Source: Desulfurococcales archaeon
GTDB taxonomy: Archaea; Thermoproteota; Thermoprotei_A; Sulfolobales; Desulfurococcaceae
Direction of reading: 5' to 3'
Assembly: GCA_021163115.1 (NCBI GenBank)
Contig: JAGGXK010000071.1
Span: 1 to 44,273, forward strand
Length of the DNA stretch: 44,273 nt
The notes under the pieces are model-generated. The model did no database searches. It worked only from the letters and a program-made list of their open reading frames with translations, and had not been told where the DNA came from. The stretch's first letter is position 1. The number at the start of each line of letters is the position of its first letter. Below are positions 34,818-43,867 of the stretch, one piece after another. The position numbers and the translations under genes were made by a program.

Positions 34818-36488
34818 TCACCCTGGACATAAACCTATTCCTATTCTCACGATTTTTCTAGCACTGGTCTCGTTAATTACATAGATTCTATCAGTACAGG
34901 AGAAACATGGATCAATACTAGCTATAGTAAGTGGTGCATCAGCTAGTGGTGCTCCCTTTAACATAACTTTTAATGCAGGAATATTTTGATAGGTTGGTGC
35001 TCTTACCTTCCATCTATACGGTCTACCATCACCTGTTATTATATAATGTATATCCTCTCCTCTAGGAGCCTCTGCAAGTGAAACAGCTGCTCTATTCTCT
35101 GGTATCTCAAAATCCTCAGCCATAATAGGTCCTTTAGGTAGCTGGTCTAGTAATTGTCTAATAATCTTAATGCTTTCAATAACCTCATCTGCTCTAACTA
35201 GTAGCCTAGCAAGGTTGTCTCCAGAATCATATACTGGGACATTAAAGTCCACGTAATTGTAAGCAGCATATGGTACGTCACGCCTAACATCCCTGTCTAG
35301 GCCAGAACCTCTTGCAGTAGGTCCTACAACACTTAGTTTTCTAGCATCTTCTTTGGGTAGTATACCTGTTTCTGTAGCTCTCTTCTTTACCTCTGGTACT
35401 GCTAGTAGGGCTTTCAGATACTCCATGTAATCTTTTTCAACTTTATCCAATACTTCAATAGCCTGCTTCTTCTTATCTTCATTAATATCTCTTCTCACAC
35501 CCCCTACAAGGTTTATTCCATAAGTTTTCCTACTGCCAGTAAGGAATTCGGCAAGAACCATTATATGTTCTCTAATCCTCCATGCATGCATAAATCCTGT
35601 ATCATAGCCAAGTAGGTGAGCTGCAACCCCTATCCATAATAAGTGGCTATGGATTCTTTCGATTTCAAGTACTATGCTTCTAATAAACTTTGCTCTCTCT
35701 GGTACATCAATTTTTGCAGCCTTTTCCACAGCCTGAGCATAGCATGTGCTATGGACGAAGCCGCAGATACCACATATTCTCTCAGCCAGAAAGTTTACCT
35801 GTTGATAATTCATCCTACTTTCCCCAAGCTTCTCTATACCTCGGTGTACATGGAATCCTCTATATTTTACATCAACAACAGTTTCTCCCTCAACATATAG
35901 CTCGAAATACTCTGGCTCATGCAATGCTGGATGATATGGTCCAACAGGGATTGTTGCTGTAGCAGTCTTTGGTGGGGTAATTCGTTCGCCAACAGCACTT
36001 GGCCTAGGCCTAATATTGTATGGTACATCCTTACGTAATGGATGCAGGTTATCAGGCCATCCAACCGGGAGTACGAGCCTATATTGTTTCCTCCCCTCAA
36101 ACTCTATTCCAAGAAGATCCCTAGCTTCCATTTCACACCAATCAGCAGCAGGAACTATATCCATTATAGTAGGGGCTACAGGCTTCTTCGGATCAAGATA
36201 TGTCTTAACTACAATGTTTAAGCCATTTCTATCATCACCAAAGATATGGTAAAGTGCAAAATGGCCGAGTAGAGGTCTTTCATCAGAACCAAGGCATGTT
36301 CTCAAGTAACAATCCATCTTATTATGGATAAACTCTGTAACATCTCTAAGCTTCTCCTTAGGTACAACAATAAATAATGTATCGTTGGAGAACAAGTAAT
36401 CAGCCTTTGGATAAATACTCTTAATACCGTCAATGTACTCCTTTAATACGTGATCTAAACTTTTTTTAGTCAACTCATAACACCTCAC
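34818..36488 (-). CDS. [NiFe] hydrogenase large subunit, NuoC-NuoD fusion (HycE-like)
   Basis: 556 residues. Residues 1-160 are a NuoC-like domain with the WCEMEARDLLGIEFEGR signature (117-133). Residues 175-556 are NuoD-like. Ni-binding pairs are intact: RICGIC at 237-242 and DPCFSC at 526-531, so this is a working [NiFe] site, not a complex I quinone site. A 25-residue tail follows C531, which may need a maturation protease; none is in the window. In most archaeal Mbh clusters these domains are separate genes, so the fusion resembles HycE. It overlaps the NuoH-like gene by 4 bp. Confidence 0.95.
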   Translation of the reverse strand: MRCYELTKKSLDHVLKEYIDGIKSIYPKADYLFSNDTLFIVVPKEKLRDVTEFIHNKMDCYLRTCLGSDERPLLGHFALYHIFGDDRNGLNIVVKTYLDPKKPVAPTIMDIVPAADWCEMEARDLLGIEFEGRKQYRLVLPVGWPDNLHPLRKDVPYNIRPRPSAVGERITPPKTATATIPVGPYHPALHEPEYFELYVEGETVVDVKYRGFHVHRGIEKLGESRMNYQQVNFLAERICGICGFVHSTCYAQAVEKAAKIDVPERAKFIRSIVLEIERIHSHLLWIGVAAHLLGYDTGFMHAWRIREHIMVLAEFLTGSRKTYGINLVGGVRRDINEDKKKQAIEVLDKVEKDYMEYLKALLAVPEVKKRATETGILPKEDARKLSVVGPTARGSGLDRDVRRDVPYAAYNYVDFNVPVYDSGDNLARLLVRADEVIESIKIIRQLLDQLPKGPIMAEDFEIPENRAAVSLAEAPRGEDIHYIITGDGRPYRWKVRAPTYQNIPALKVMLKGAPLADAPLTIASIDPCFSCTDRIYVINETSARKIVRIGIGLCPG

Positions 36489-37381
36489 TTAAAGACTAGA
36501 TATAATATGATGGTTATAGAAAAAAGTATAGAATAAAGTTTCAACAATGAAACAGGAGCTATATCAACTCTGCTTCTTCCAAACAAAGCAGCTAAACCAG
36601 CATATATAACCCATAGTATTGGAAGAATTATTAAACTTGTAATCAAGGCATACATATTTGATCCTGTAAATGGAGCGATAAGAACATATACTGGAATTAG
36701 TTTGAATAATGCTCTTCTTACAAGGTTTGCATACACAAATACTCCAAGAAGAGGGCCTGTTAGCTCAACTAGTATACCTGAAGCTATCTCTGGCTCAGCT
36801 TCTGCTATATCGAAGGGTTGTCTACCGCATGATACATAGCCTACTATAAACAGTATAGCTGCAAGAATGAGATATGCAGGAGTAGGATGAATATAGGGTA
36901 AGCTACTTAGATAGGTTTCTCCTGAGAAGAATATAAGAAGGGCCATGGCTATAAAGAATACTATCTCATTTACAAGGACTAGTAATACCTCTCTAGTTGC
37001 TCCTATAATGGCAAATGGGTTAGATGTTACAAATGGTAGGACAATAAATGTTGTCTGTAGAATAGTTATTAAGATAATTAGTACCATTATACTGTTCCAC
37101 ATAGGAACCAGTACGGCTGTAATAAAGTATGTTATAGACATTATAGAGAGCATCATGTATAAGAATAAGAAGAATACTACATGGAATGGATTAGGTATCA
37201 CACTCAATTTCTTAGCAAAAAGTTTTCTAATATCATACCATGTCTGTAGAATAGGAGGCCCTATTCTACTATGAATTGCTGCCTTCACTTTTCTCTCAAT
37301 ACTATCAAGTATAGGGACAATAAATAATAAAGTAGTGATACTCGACAATACCAAGCCCGCATTAATAAAATCCAGCGACAT
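36485..37381 (-). CDS. Hydrogenase membrane anchor (NuoH/MbhM-like)
   Basis: 298 residues with about eight TM helices. Loop residues typical of the family: RIGPPILQTWYDIRKLFAK near 39-57, the acidic FDIAEAEPEIASGILVELTGP near 186-206 that carries quinone/proton-path glutamates in complex I, and SRVDIAP near 268. It connects the catalytic arm to the ion-translocating subunits. It starts 6 bp after the 101-residue protein and overlaps the large subunit by 4 bp. Confidence 0.94.
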   Translation of the reverse strand: MSLDFINAGLVLSSITTLLFIVPILDSIERKVKAAIHSRIGPPILQTWYDIRKLFAKKLSVIPNPFHVVFFLFLYMMLSIMSITYFITAVLVPMWNSIMVLIILITILQTTFIVLPFVTSNPFAIIGATREVLLVLVNEIVFFIAMALLIFFSGETYLSSLPYIHPTPAYLILAAILFIVGYVSCGRQPFDIAEAEPEIASGILVELTGPLLGVFVYANLVRRALFKLIPVYVLIAPFTGSNMYALITSLIILPILWVIYAGLAALFGRSRVDIAPVSLLKLYSILFSITIILYLVFK

Positions 37382-37387
37382 AAGTGA

Positions 37388-37693
37388 TCACCGGAGATAA
37401 ACTATATAATATAGTGCTAGAACTAAGAAGGCAAGTGTAAACAGTACACCAATAAATAGTGATGACAGAGTTGTTGATTCGTATAGTGATTTTTGTAGTA
37501 AACCAAGTTTTCTAGTTACTCGTTCAGTAGTCCTTATAATCCATGCCTCATTTTTGTTTCCAAAGCGTACGGTTTTTACAAGGAAGTACTTTAGTTTATT
37601 AGAGAGTTTGGCCCCGATCCTTGTTATGTCCCTCTTTACTTTCTCAGCAATTTTCTCAAGATATCTTAGCGTAGATGCTGTTGTAGCACTCAT
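37388..37693 (-). CDS. 101-residue amphipathic-helix plus TM protein of the hydrogenase operon
   Basis: Residues 1-65 form basic amphipathic helices with no TM; residues 66-100 are one TM helix preceded by GLLQKSLYESTTLSSLFIG. That junction resembles the end of NuoL/HyfB/MrpA-type subunits, where a lateral helix leads to a last TM with an R-xx-Q-xG pattern. I infer it is the detached C-terminus of an antiporter-like subunit. It overlaps the upstream 506-residue antiporter gene by 4 bp (ATGA), so it is made with it. Seen in sequence: the helix layout and overlap; function is inference. Confidence 0.7.
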   Translation of the reverse strand: MSATTASTLRYLEKIAEKVKRDITRIGAKLSNKLKYFLVKTVRFGNKNEAWIIRTTERVTRKLGLLQKSLYESTTLSSLFIGVLFTLAFLVLALYYIVYLR

Positions 37694-39210
37694 AACTCAA
37701 TACCTCCTAGCCACGGCTCTGGTGCTTTATAGATCTTTGGTGATATACTATAACTAATTGCTAATAATACTAGTGCTAATATATGGATTATCAATAGTAT
37801 ATTTATTGCGCTACTAAATGAGATTAGCGGAAGCATTGTAAAAGGCAAAGCTATTACTGCTATAGCTGGTATTATTTCACCGATTTTTTGTAGACTAGTG
37901 ATCTCTAAAGCAGGTCTTGGAACTCTTCTAGTAGGATAACCTATATAGCATCCAAGGTATTTAACAGAGTATACTATACTGAATATTGATGCTATTCCAA
38001 CACTAACTATAAGTATTATTGATTCTAGAATACTGTATTTTAGTAGATCAAGTACTGTTATAATAACTAGGGCTTTAGCCATAAAACCTATTGTAGGCGG
38101 TAGCCCCATTAGTGCTGTTACTCCAATAACTATGTAATTATAGATCTCTGGTGTGACTCCTGAGAGATAGCCAAGGTTTCTTGTATCAAAAGTGTTTGCA
38201 AGAACCGCTATGGTCCCTGTATTAAGGAATAACTGGGTCTTAACAAACCCATGGTATAGTGCATAGAATATCACTAGATCCTTTACATAGTTTATTACTG
38301 GCATAAGGGATAATAATATAACCATTATACCATAGTGTGCCATAGAGCTATATGCAAGCATTCTCTTAACATTGGTCTGGGCAGCAGACATTACTGAACC
38401 ATATATTATTGTAACCGCGCCCATTATAAGCAGGATCGTCATAAACAGCATTTTATCCACTATTACAGTATTATATATTCTTAATAAACCATATACTCCC
38501 ATTTTAGACATTAGCCCGCTCATAATAGCGGTTACAACAGGTGGTGCTTCAGCATATGTATCTACAAGCCATATATGTAGCGGTATCTGTGCTAGTTTTG
38601 CTAGGAAACCTATTACAAGCAGTACTGTTATAACATGGGGTGCTGTTACTCCATAGGCTTGTAGTGTTGAAAAGTCGGCTAGTAATGCATTAGTTATTCC
38701 TATTTTCTGTGCTTCCACACCAATCCATGTAAATAACGATGTATCGCCAGCAGTAGCACAGATTATGAGATACTTCATACCTATATTCCATAACACTGTA
38801 CCCCGTTCAATCATTATTAACAGGAATCCTGTAATCTCTATAGCAATCCATAGAATAGTTAGCTCTAGCAAATTATATGCTGTATAAAACATTATTAACA
38901 GGGCCAATGAAGAATCTATTATTGTCTGAAGGCTAGATGCTTTACCGAAGAGCGTTCTAAAGTATCCCTCACTATACAAGCTTATTGACAGGCTGGCAAG
39001 ACTTGCAAGCACTACAAACATGATCTGGATCCGGTCAAAAGCAACTACTCCATAGATGACACTATAGACTATCATATAGATCCATATTATTGTATAAGCA
39101 AGAATTCTCAATACCCTGCTTAATCTTCTATGCTTATCTACACTCATACCACCTATTATTGCAAATATGAAGATCAAGGCCCATGTAGTATAGCGTAGAT
39201 GGTCAATCAT
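37690..39210 (-). CDS. Antiporter-like membrane subunit (NuoN/MrpD/HyfB family)
   Basis: 506 residues, about 14 TM helices. Family landmarks: ELTILWIAIEITGFLLI with a TM5 glutamate near 121, AKLAQIPLHIWLVDTYAEAPPVVTAIMSG near 206-234 with the TM7 lysine, and VKRMLAYSSMAHYGIM near 285-300. It is the proton-channel type found in complex I, Mrp and group 4 hydrogenases. It overlaps the next antiporter-like gene by 4 bp, indicating translation coupling. Ion specificity (H+ or Na+) cannot be read here. Confidence 0.92.
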   Translation of the reverse strand: MIDHLRYTTWALIFIFAIIGGMSVDKHRRLSRVLRILAYTIIWIYMIVYSVIYGVVAFDRIQIMFVVLASLASLSISLYSEGYFRTLFGKASSLQTIIDSSLALLIMFYTAYNLLELTILWIAIEITGFLLIMIERGTVLWNIGMKYLIICATAGDTSLFTWIGVEAQKIGITNALLADFSTLQAYGVTAPHVITVLLVIGFLAKLAQIPLHIWLVDTYAEAPPVVTAIMSGLMSKMGVYGLLRIYNTVIVDKMLFMTILLIMGAVTIIYGSVMSAAQTNVKRMLAYSSMAHYGIMVILLSLMPVINYVKDLVIFYALYHGFVKTQLFLNTGTIAVLANTFDTRNLGYLSGVTPEIYNYIVIGVTALMGLPPTIGFMAKALVIITVLDLLKYSILESIILIVSVGIASIFSIVYSVKYLGCYIGYPTRRVPRPALEITSLQKIGEIIPAIAVIALPFTMLPLISFSSAINILLIIHILALVLLAISYSISPKIYKAPEPWLGGIEL

Positions 39211-40724
39211 GTAACACCACCTACTCCGCGTCCAGCAATTAAGTAGAGTGTATAGATCATGATAATTAGTAAAGGCAAGGAAAGAAGCAGAGCTATAAGT
39301 ACCGGGATATTTACTCCTCCACTACATATTAGAGGGAATACCATGTAGATATTCGCACCTGCAGCTATAAGCTCCATAAATTCTATCTCATTATACTCCC
39401 TAGCTTCAATATTTGTTCTTATAGATGGTTTATCAAAGAACATATGCATATATCTAAGCCCTATTGCTACAGACAACGCTATTGTTAGCACGAGACCTAT
39501 TAGGGGGAATATTTGTTCTATAGTATTTAATCCAAGCTCTAATGATGCTATGAAACCAAGCAGTTTTGCAGTAAAACCTGCTGTGGGTGGTATACCTATT
39601 AATGAGAATATAGATATATAGGCTGCAAGTGAGGAGATGGGAAACAATTTACTAAATCCTCTTATTAGCTCGATCTTCCTTGTATGGTAAACTAGCTCCA
39701 TAGTTCCAGCATTCAGGAATAATGATGCTTTATATCCTGCATGAGATAGTATTGCTAGAATAAACACTGTATAAGCTATAGGCTCCCCTGATACAACATA
39801 CACGGCAAGCATTACAGCGGATAATCCTGTACCCATTATAGTACTATATGCAAGCATTCTCTTTATATCATGCTGGATAAGACTTTGTAAGCCACCATAA
39901 ACTATAGATATTATCCCTAAAACAGCTAAGACGTAGAAGAATATTATGGGATCAAGGCGGATGATCTGGTAAACTCTATATAATCCATATAATCCAAGCC
40001 CGGTCATAACACCGCTTAAAAGCGCTGATCCAGGTGATGGTGCAACTGTGTGAGCGTCCGGGAGCCAGAAATGGAGTGGAACAAGTGCGGATTTTGTAAT
40101 AAATCCTATAAGAACAAGTGGTAACAGGTAACTAGGTATGGCTGGTCTTAGCTGTTCTAATATCCAGTATGGTGTAAAAAGTGCCTCGAATAAGCCTTTT
40201 TCAATAATTATTGTTGTTGCTAAAGATAATATACTTAGATAAATTAATGTGAATACTGTTATCTCAAACGTCATAGTTGATATAAATAAGAACCTCTTTG
40301 AAGCCCTGTGCCCAGCGGTTTCTCCATAAAATATTATAGTGAATCCAAGGATTTCTGCCAAAGTCCATGAAATCGCTAAAAGTATTAGAGAGGGAGATAT
40401 AAATGCTGATATAAGTAAGATAGAGAACAAACAGATCATGAGGTCAAGGTTTATAGTAATACCCTTTTTGTCTTTATAATCAATTGAATATAGTGTTATA
40501 GGTAGGGATAGTAGTGTAAAGGAGAGGCCCATTATAAAAGATAGGGAGTCAATATACCTAGTTATATAAAACAATATGGTTGAGAATGCAAGCAATATAT
40601 AGGATACTATGTATAAACCAGTCTTTACGTTTCTATCTCTAGCTCTAAAAACTAGGTAGAGCATGGGAAAAATAAGTATGTATAGAGCTAGTGCTATAAT
40701 AGATTCTATAGTTGACGGTATCAA
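39207..40724 (-). CDS. Second antiporter-like membrane subunit (NuoM/MrpD family)
   Basis: 505 residues, about 14 TM helices. TM5 glutamate in LLAISWTLAEILGFTIIFYG near 116-135, TM7 lysine region ITKSALVPLHFWLPDAHTVAPSPGSALLSG near 209-238, and HDIKRMLAYSTIMGTGLSAV near 291-310. The PLHFWLPDAH signature is that of the complex I antiporter fold. Formal start ATG 40722-40724. With the 506-residue subunit it gives two ion channels, as in HyfB/HyfF or Hyc-type complexes. It starts 15 bp after the HycB-like gene. Confidence 0.93.
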   Translation of the reverse strand: MIPSTIESIIALALYILIFPMLYLVFRARDRNVKTGLYIVSYILLAFSTILFYITRYIDSLSFIMGLSFTLLSLPITLYSIDYKDKKGITINLDLMICLFSILLISAFISPSLILLAISWTLAEILGFTIIFYGETAGHRASKRFLFISTMTFEITVFTLIYLSILSLATTIIIEKGLFEALFTPYWILEQLRPAIPSYLLPLVLIGFITKSALVPLHFWLPDAHTVAPSPGSALLSGVMTGLGLYGLYRVYQIIRLDPIIFFYVLAVLGIISIVYGGLQSLIQHDIKRMLAYSTIMGTGLSAVMLAVYVVSGEPIAYTVFILAILSHAGYKASLFLNAGTMELVYHTRKIELIRGFSKLFPISSLAAYISIFSLIGIPPTAGFTAKLLGFIASLELGLNTIEQIFPLIGLVLTIALSVAIGLRYMHMFFDKPSIRTNIEAREYNEIEFMELIAAGANIYMVFPLICSGGVNIPVLIALLLSLPLLIIMIYTLYLIAGRGVGGVT

Positions 40725-40739
40725 CTCATTAACCCAGCC

Positions 40740-41252
40740 CTACTGTTTTATTGACTCCATCCTAGCTTTAGCAAATAACTCGGCAACCCTATACTTTGTT
40801 TTATCAAATACTTTCTCCTCCTTACCAACAATTATAGCGCCTGCGGGACACATTGCTGCACAAGCTGGTATTAATCCGTTTGATCTAAGCCCTTTACATA
40901 GATCACACTTAATCGCTACTCTGGCAGCAGGATGTAGTTCTGGAATACCAAATGGACATGCATAGAGGCATGCAAGACATCCTATACATCTAGATTCCTC
41001 AACATATACTGCTCCATCTTTATCTCTAGTCATAGCACCGGTAGGACATACATCAATACAGGGAGCATTTTTACAGTGCATACATGATACAGGTATCTCA
41101 AGGCCTATACTGGTCCTGTATACTTTAATAAATGGTTTTCCGTAAAGAAACTCACATACAGCTTCACATGTTCCACAGCCTATACAAGTAGCTAGATCTA
41201 TTACTCTTAGGTATTTTGGACCAGGACTATCTTTCCCTTTTCCAACAGACAT
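40740..41252 (-). CDS. HycB/DmsB-like polyferredoxin
   Basis: 170 residues with four [4Fe-4S] motifs: CIGCGTCEAVC (about 22-32), CMHCKNAPCIDVCP (about 57-70), CIGCLACLYACP (about 90-101) and CDLC with CAAMCP (about 117-141). This is the usual electron-transfer subunit beside formate dehydrogenase or other donors in hydrogenase complexes. Here no formate dehydrogenase is present; the neighbour upstream is the GltD-like flavoprotein, so it may take electrons from NAD(P)H through that protein. Confidence 0.92.
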   Translation of the reverse strand: MSVGKGKDSPGPKYLRVIDLATCIGCGTCEAVCEFLYGKPFIKVYRTSIGLEIPVSCMHCKNAPCIDVCPTGAMTRDKDGAVYVEESRCIGCLACLYACPFGIPELHPAARVAIKCDLCKGLRSNGLIPACAAMCPAGAIIVGKEEKVFDKTKYRVAELFAKARMESIKQ

Positions 41253-41272
41253 TTAGAACACCTCTTCATGTC

Positions 41273-42373
41273 TTATACACTTTGAATAAACTTATTCGAT
41301 CTAGCACGTAGAAACATGTCAAGATTACATGCAGCCCTTAAGCCTGAGGCAACAGCTGACCCTATCTTCGAAGGCCCTGTAACAACATCTCCTGCAACAA
41401 AGATCTTTGGATTACTTGACTGGTATCGCTCATCTACTACAACACAGCCCCATTTATCAAGCTCTATACCTAGTTTCTGGAGAGCCTCTTTGTCTTCTAA
41501 TGAAACAGGTGGGGTAGATAACTCGCCTGTAGCAAAGATTACTAGATCAGCATCCATTATAAACTCTGAACCAGGAATAGGTTCTGGCCTTGGCCTTCCG
41601 CTTCTATCTGGTTTACCAAGCTTCATTCGCTGGCACTTTATACCTTTAACTTTATTATCTTCAGTAATTATTTCAAGGGGGGATATAAGTTCCTTGATCT
41701 CTACACCCATAGCCCTTATCCGTTCCATCTCATAAACGCCTGCAGGAGCATATTTTATAGTCCTCCTATAGACGAGATGAACCTCGTCTGCCCGATCCCT
41801 AATGGCTTGTTCAGCAGCGTCTACGGCACTATATCCCCCACCAATAACTACTACCTTACCCTCGGTTACAGGCTTTTTATCTGAGAAGCCTAGCTCGTAT
41901 ATTCTATGCTTATATACATACTCTAATGCTGTCAATACACCATCTGCATCAGCACCTGGTAGTCTGGGAACCCTTGATCTCCATGCACCAGTTGTTATAA
42001 TTACCGCATCATAGTTATTAACGATCTCTTCTAGCGGTATATTCTTTTCAACAAAGTCATCCCCCTCATCATGCCGGGGCTTTCCAGCAAAAACTTTTGT
42101 CCTTAATAAAAACTTAACACCAAAGTTCTCCTTAAGCACCTTAATTCCTTCTAGAACTCTCTCCCTGGGGATCCTCCATGGAGGAATGGCAAAAATCATT
42201 AATCCCCCAGGAAGAGGTTGTTTATCATATATATCTACATCATATCCCTGGCATACAAGATACCCTGTTGCAGCTAATCCAGCAGGTCCAGCACCTATAA
42301 CTGCCACTTTCCCACGGCTTGAAGAAGGTTTTTCCTTACACAGAAAAGCAAACCTCATTATATCTTCAAGCAT
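41273..42373 (-). CDS. GltD/NfnL-like FAD- and NAD(P)-binding oxidoreductase
   Basis: 366 residues. FAD site GAGPAGLAATGYL near 28-40; second Rossmann motif GGGYSAVDAAEQA near 177-189 for NAD(P)H; HLVYRRT near 198; C-terminal ATGELS and VAGDVVTGPSKIGSAVASGLRAA close the family pattern. The N-terminal Fe-S domain of GltD/NfnL is missing: only about 27 residues precede the first Rossmann motif. It heads the hydrogenase operon (next gene 20 bp downstream), which suggests NAD(P)H-dependent electron exchange with the HycB-like protein. ATG 42371-42373 behind GGTGAT. Confidence 0.9.
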   Translation of the reverse strand: MLEDIMRFAFLCKEKPSSSRGKVAVIGAGPAGLAATGYLVCQGYDVDIYDKQPLPGGLMIFAIPPWRIPRERVLEGIKVLKENFGVKFLLRTKVFAGKPRHDEGDDFVEKNIPLEEIVNNYDAVIITTGAWRSRVPRLPGADADGVLTALEYVYKHRIYELGFSDKKPVTEGKVVVIGGGYSAVDAAEQAIRDRADEVHLVYRRTIKYAPAGVYEMERIRAMGVEIKELISPLEIITEDNKVKGIKCQRMKLGKPDRSGRPRPEPIPGSEFIMDADLVIFATGELSTPPVSLEDKEALQKLGIELDKWGCVVVDERYQSSNPKIFVAGDVVTGPSKIGSAVASGLRAACNLDMFLRARSNKFIQSV

Positions 42374-42407
42374 TAAATATCACCAAGTTTCATGGCATTG
42401 CTAATGC

Positions 42408-42420
42408 TTATAATATGTTT
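42408..42420 (-). promoter_or_regulatory. TATA box of the hydrogenase operon
   Basis: On the minus strand ACATATTATAAGC lies about 35-47 bp before the GltD-like ATG at 42373, giving a short leader. It is the only promoter I see ahead of the ten compact genes down to 33550. Confidence 0.55.
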
Positions 42421-42622
42421 GCTATTTATCTAAAGTTTTACATTATCCTAATATTTTAGATAAGCTAAATAAAACCTTCGGTTAGAATATATACAATACA
42501 TATATGAATGGACATCTATATACACAAGGCGAAGTAATAGTTACTTAAATAATCAAATATGTACTATATTGAAGTATAAGCTAGATAATTTATCATTCAA
42601 CTAAATGTTTTTGAATATACTG
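42421..42622. other. AT-rich intergenic region
   Basis: Between the hydrogenase promoter and the 3' end of the small zinc protein. I see no open frame, no strong hairpin and no GC-rich RNA-like patch; several TATA-like runs are present but none has clear spacing to a gene. Confidence 0.5.
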
Positions 42623-42850
42623 CTAGCCTTTCATAACAAATCTCTCCATTTTTGACTCCTTCTTAAAAAGCTTCTTCCATAGCTTATAGTGTTTCTCACA
42701 CAAGTATATAACACCGGGTCTTCGCGGTGGGTGTGCACCATATACGTGGAGTTTATACCCTTTTTCTTCTAGAACTTTAGCATTTACATAGCTGACTTCA
42801 TGTATTCCTTCCTCATTACATTCTTCTATACTACATTTCTTTTTAGCCAT
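42623..42850 (-). CDS. Small zinc-finger-like protein
   Basis: 75 residues from ATG 42848-42850, which has a GGAGG SD six bases upstream; a second ATG at 42856 directly abuts the SD and is less likely. Possible metal site: CSIEEC near residues 6-11 and YLCEKH near 50-55 (CX4C plus CX2H). The sequence is basic and tyrosine-rich, and KHYKLWKKLFKKE resembles a helical nucleic-acid contact. Not recognised. Confidence 0.72.
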   Translation of the reverse strand: MAKKKCSIEECNEEGIHEVSYVNAKVLEEKGYKLHVYGAHPPRRPGVIYLCEKHYKLWKKLFKKESKMERFVMKG

Positions 42851-42941
42851 AAGCATCCTCCTCTACAATATCCTATCATTTTATTCGGGGATATAAAGTA
42901 AAAGATTTTTTGATATCTTAGTTTGTTTTATTCTAAAAGCA

Positions 42942-43850
42942 TTAATCTTTATATCTCAATCTATAAACCATGCTAGCATCAAGGGGTATTTGATCACCAT
43001 TTCTTTGCACTATAAGACTTCCATCATCTTTTACATCAATTGCAATTCCTTCAATTATTCCACTAGAGGTTTCAACAATTACGCGCCTACCTATGGTATC
43101 AAGATAGTGCATGTAGTTTTCAATAAGTTTATCTTTTTCCCCAACAATCTTGTTTATTCTAGCAAGCCAGCCAACAATGTATGCTAATAGATTGTTCCGG
43201 GGCTTCATACCGATTAGTTTCTTAATTGATGTAGCACCTTCAACTGATACATCATTGTTTGCGTTGATTCCTATACCTATATATACAATAAAGTATTGTG
43301 GAAATGCTTCAGCTTCAATAAGTATTCCAGCTATCTTGTTCCCATTAATAACAACATCATTTGGCCACTTTATCCTAGCCTTTATACTATATAGACTTTC
43401 AAGAGCCTTAGATATAATTACAGGAACAGCTACTGGAACATAACGGGCTGTTTCAGAATTGACGGTAAGTGTTATTGTAGCCCATATTCCTCCAAGCCCT
43501 GTTTTCCAAGTTCTACCATGTCTACCACGTGCTTCTGCAAGATATTCTGCAACAACTATGCTCCAGGGCCCTAATCCTCTGGCTGCATCCTGGGTGCTGC
43601 CTAGAAGTGGTCTATGAATAAGCCTCCAACCCCACGGCTTTAGATTACTAGGATTATCAATAGGGTTCCAGTGCACTTTGGTATCATTATATTCTAATAG
43701 GTAGTTTTTACCAAGCTCCTTTAATAACTTATTAAGTCTTGTAAGTGAAAGACCGGTTTCCCATGCAAGTTCGCGTAGAACCCATTCTTTTCTCTCCATA
43801 AGCTTTGATACAATCAATAGCTTCATCAGTAGTTTCTCGCCAATAACCAA
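42942..43850 (-). CDS. birA: Biotin-protein ligase with N-terminal DNA-binding domain
   Basis: 302 residues. Residues 1-60 form a helix-turn-helix (KEWVLRELAWETGLSLTRLNKLLKELG). Residues 75-260 are the ligase: STQDAARG near 84, the biotinyl-AMP loop GRHGRTWKTGLGGIW near 109-123 (bacterial consensus GRGRxWxSxxGGLW), and KWPNDVVINGNKIAGILIEAE near 160-180. It attaches biotin to carrier proteins and, in this domain form, can act as a repressor. TTG 43848-43850 is the formal start behind GGGGGGAT. The promoter region upstream has strong palindromes. No biotin carrier gene is in the window. Confidence 0.92.
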   Translation of the reverse strand: MVIGEKLLMKLLIVSKLMERKEWVLRELAWETGLSLTRLNKLLKELGKNYLLEYNDTKVHWNPIDNPSNLKPWGWRLIHRPLLGSTQDAARGLGPWSIVVAEYLAEARGRHGRTWKTGLGGIWATITLTVNSETARYVPVAVPVIISKALESLYSIKARIKWPNDVVINGNKIAGILIEAEAFPQYFIVYIGIGINANNDVSVEGATSIKKLIGMKPRNNLLAYIVGWLARINKIVGEKDKLIENYMHYLDTIGRRVIVETSSGIIEGIAIDVKDDGSLIVQRNGDQIPLDASMVYRLRYKD

Positions 43851-43867
43851 ACTTTACTAATCCCCCC

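Noticed and set aside
35643-36252. Several plus- and minus-strand frames inside the hydrogenase large-subunit gene
   Set aside because: All overlap a long conserved gene in other frames and give serine- or leucine-rich nonsense-like products.
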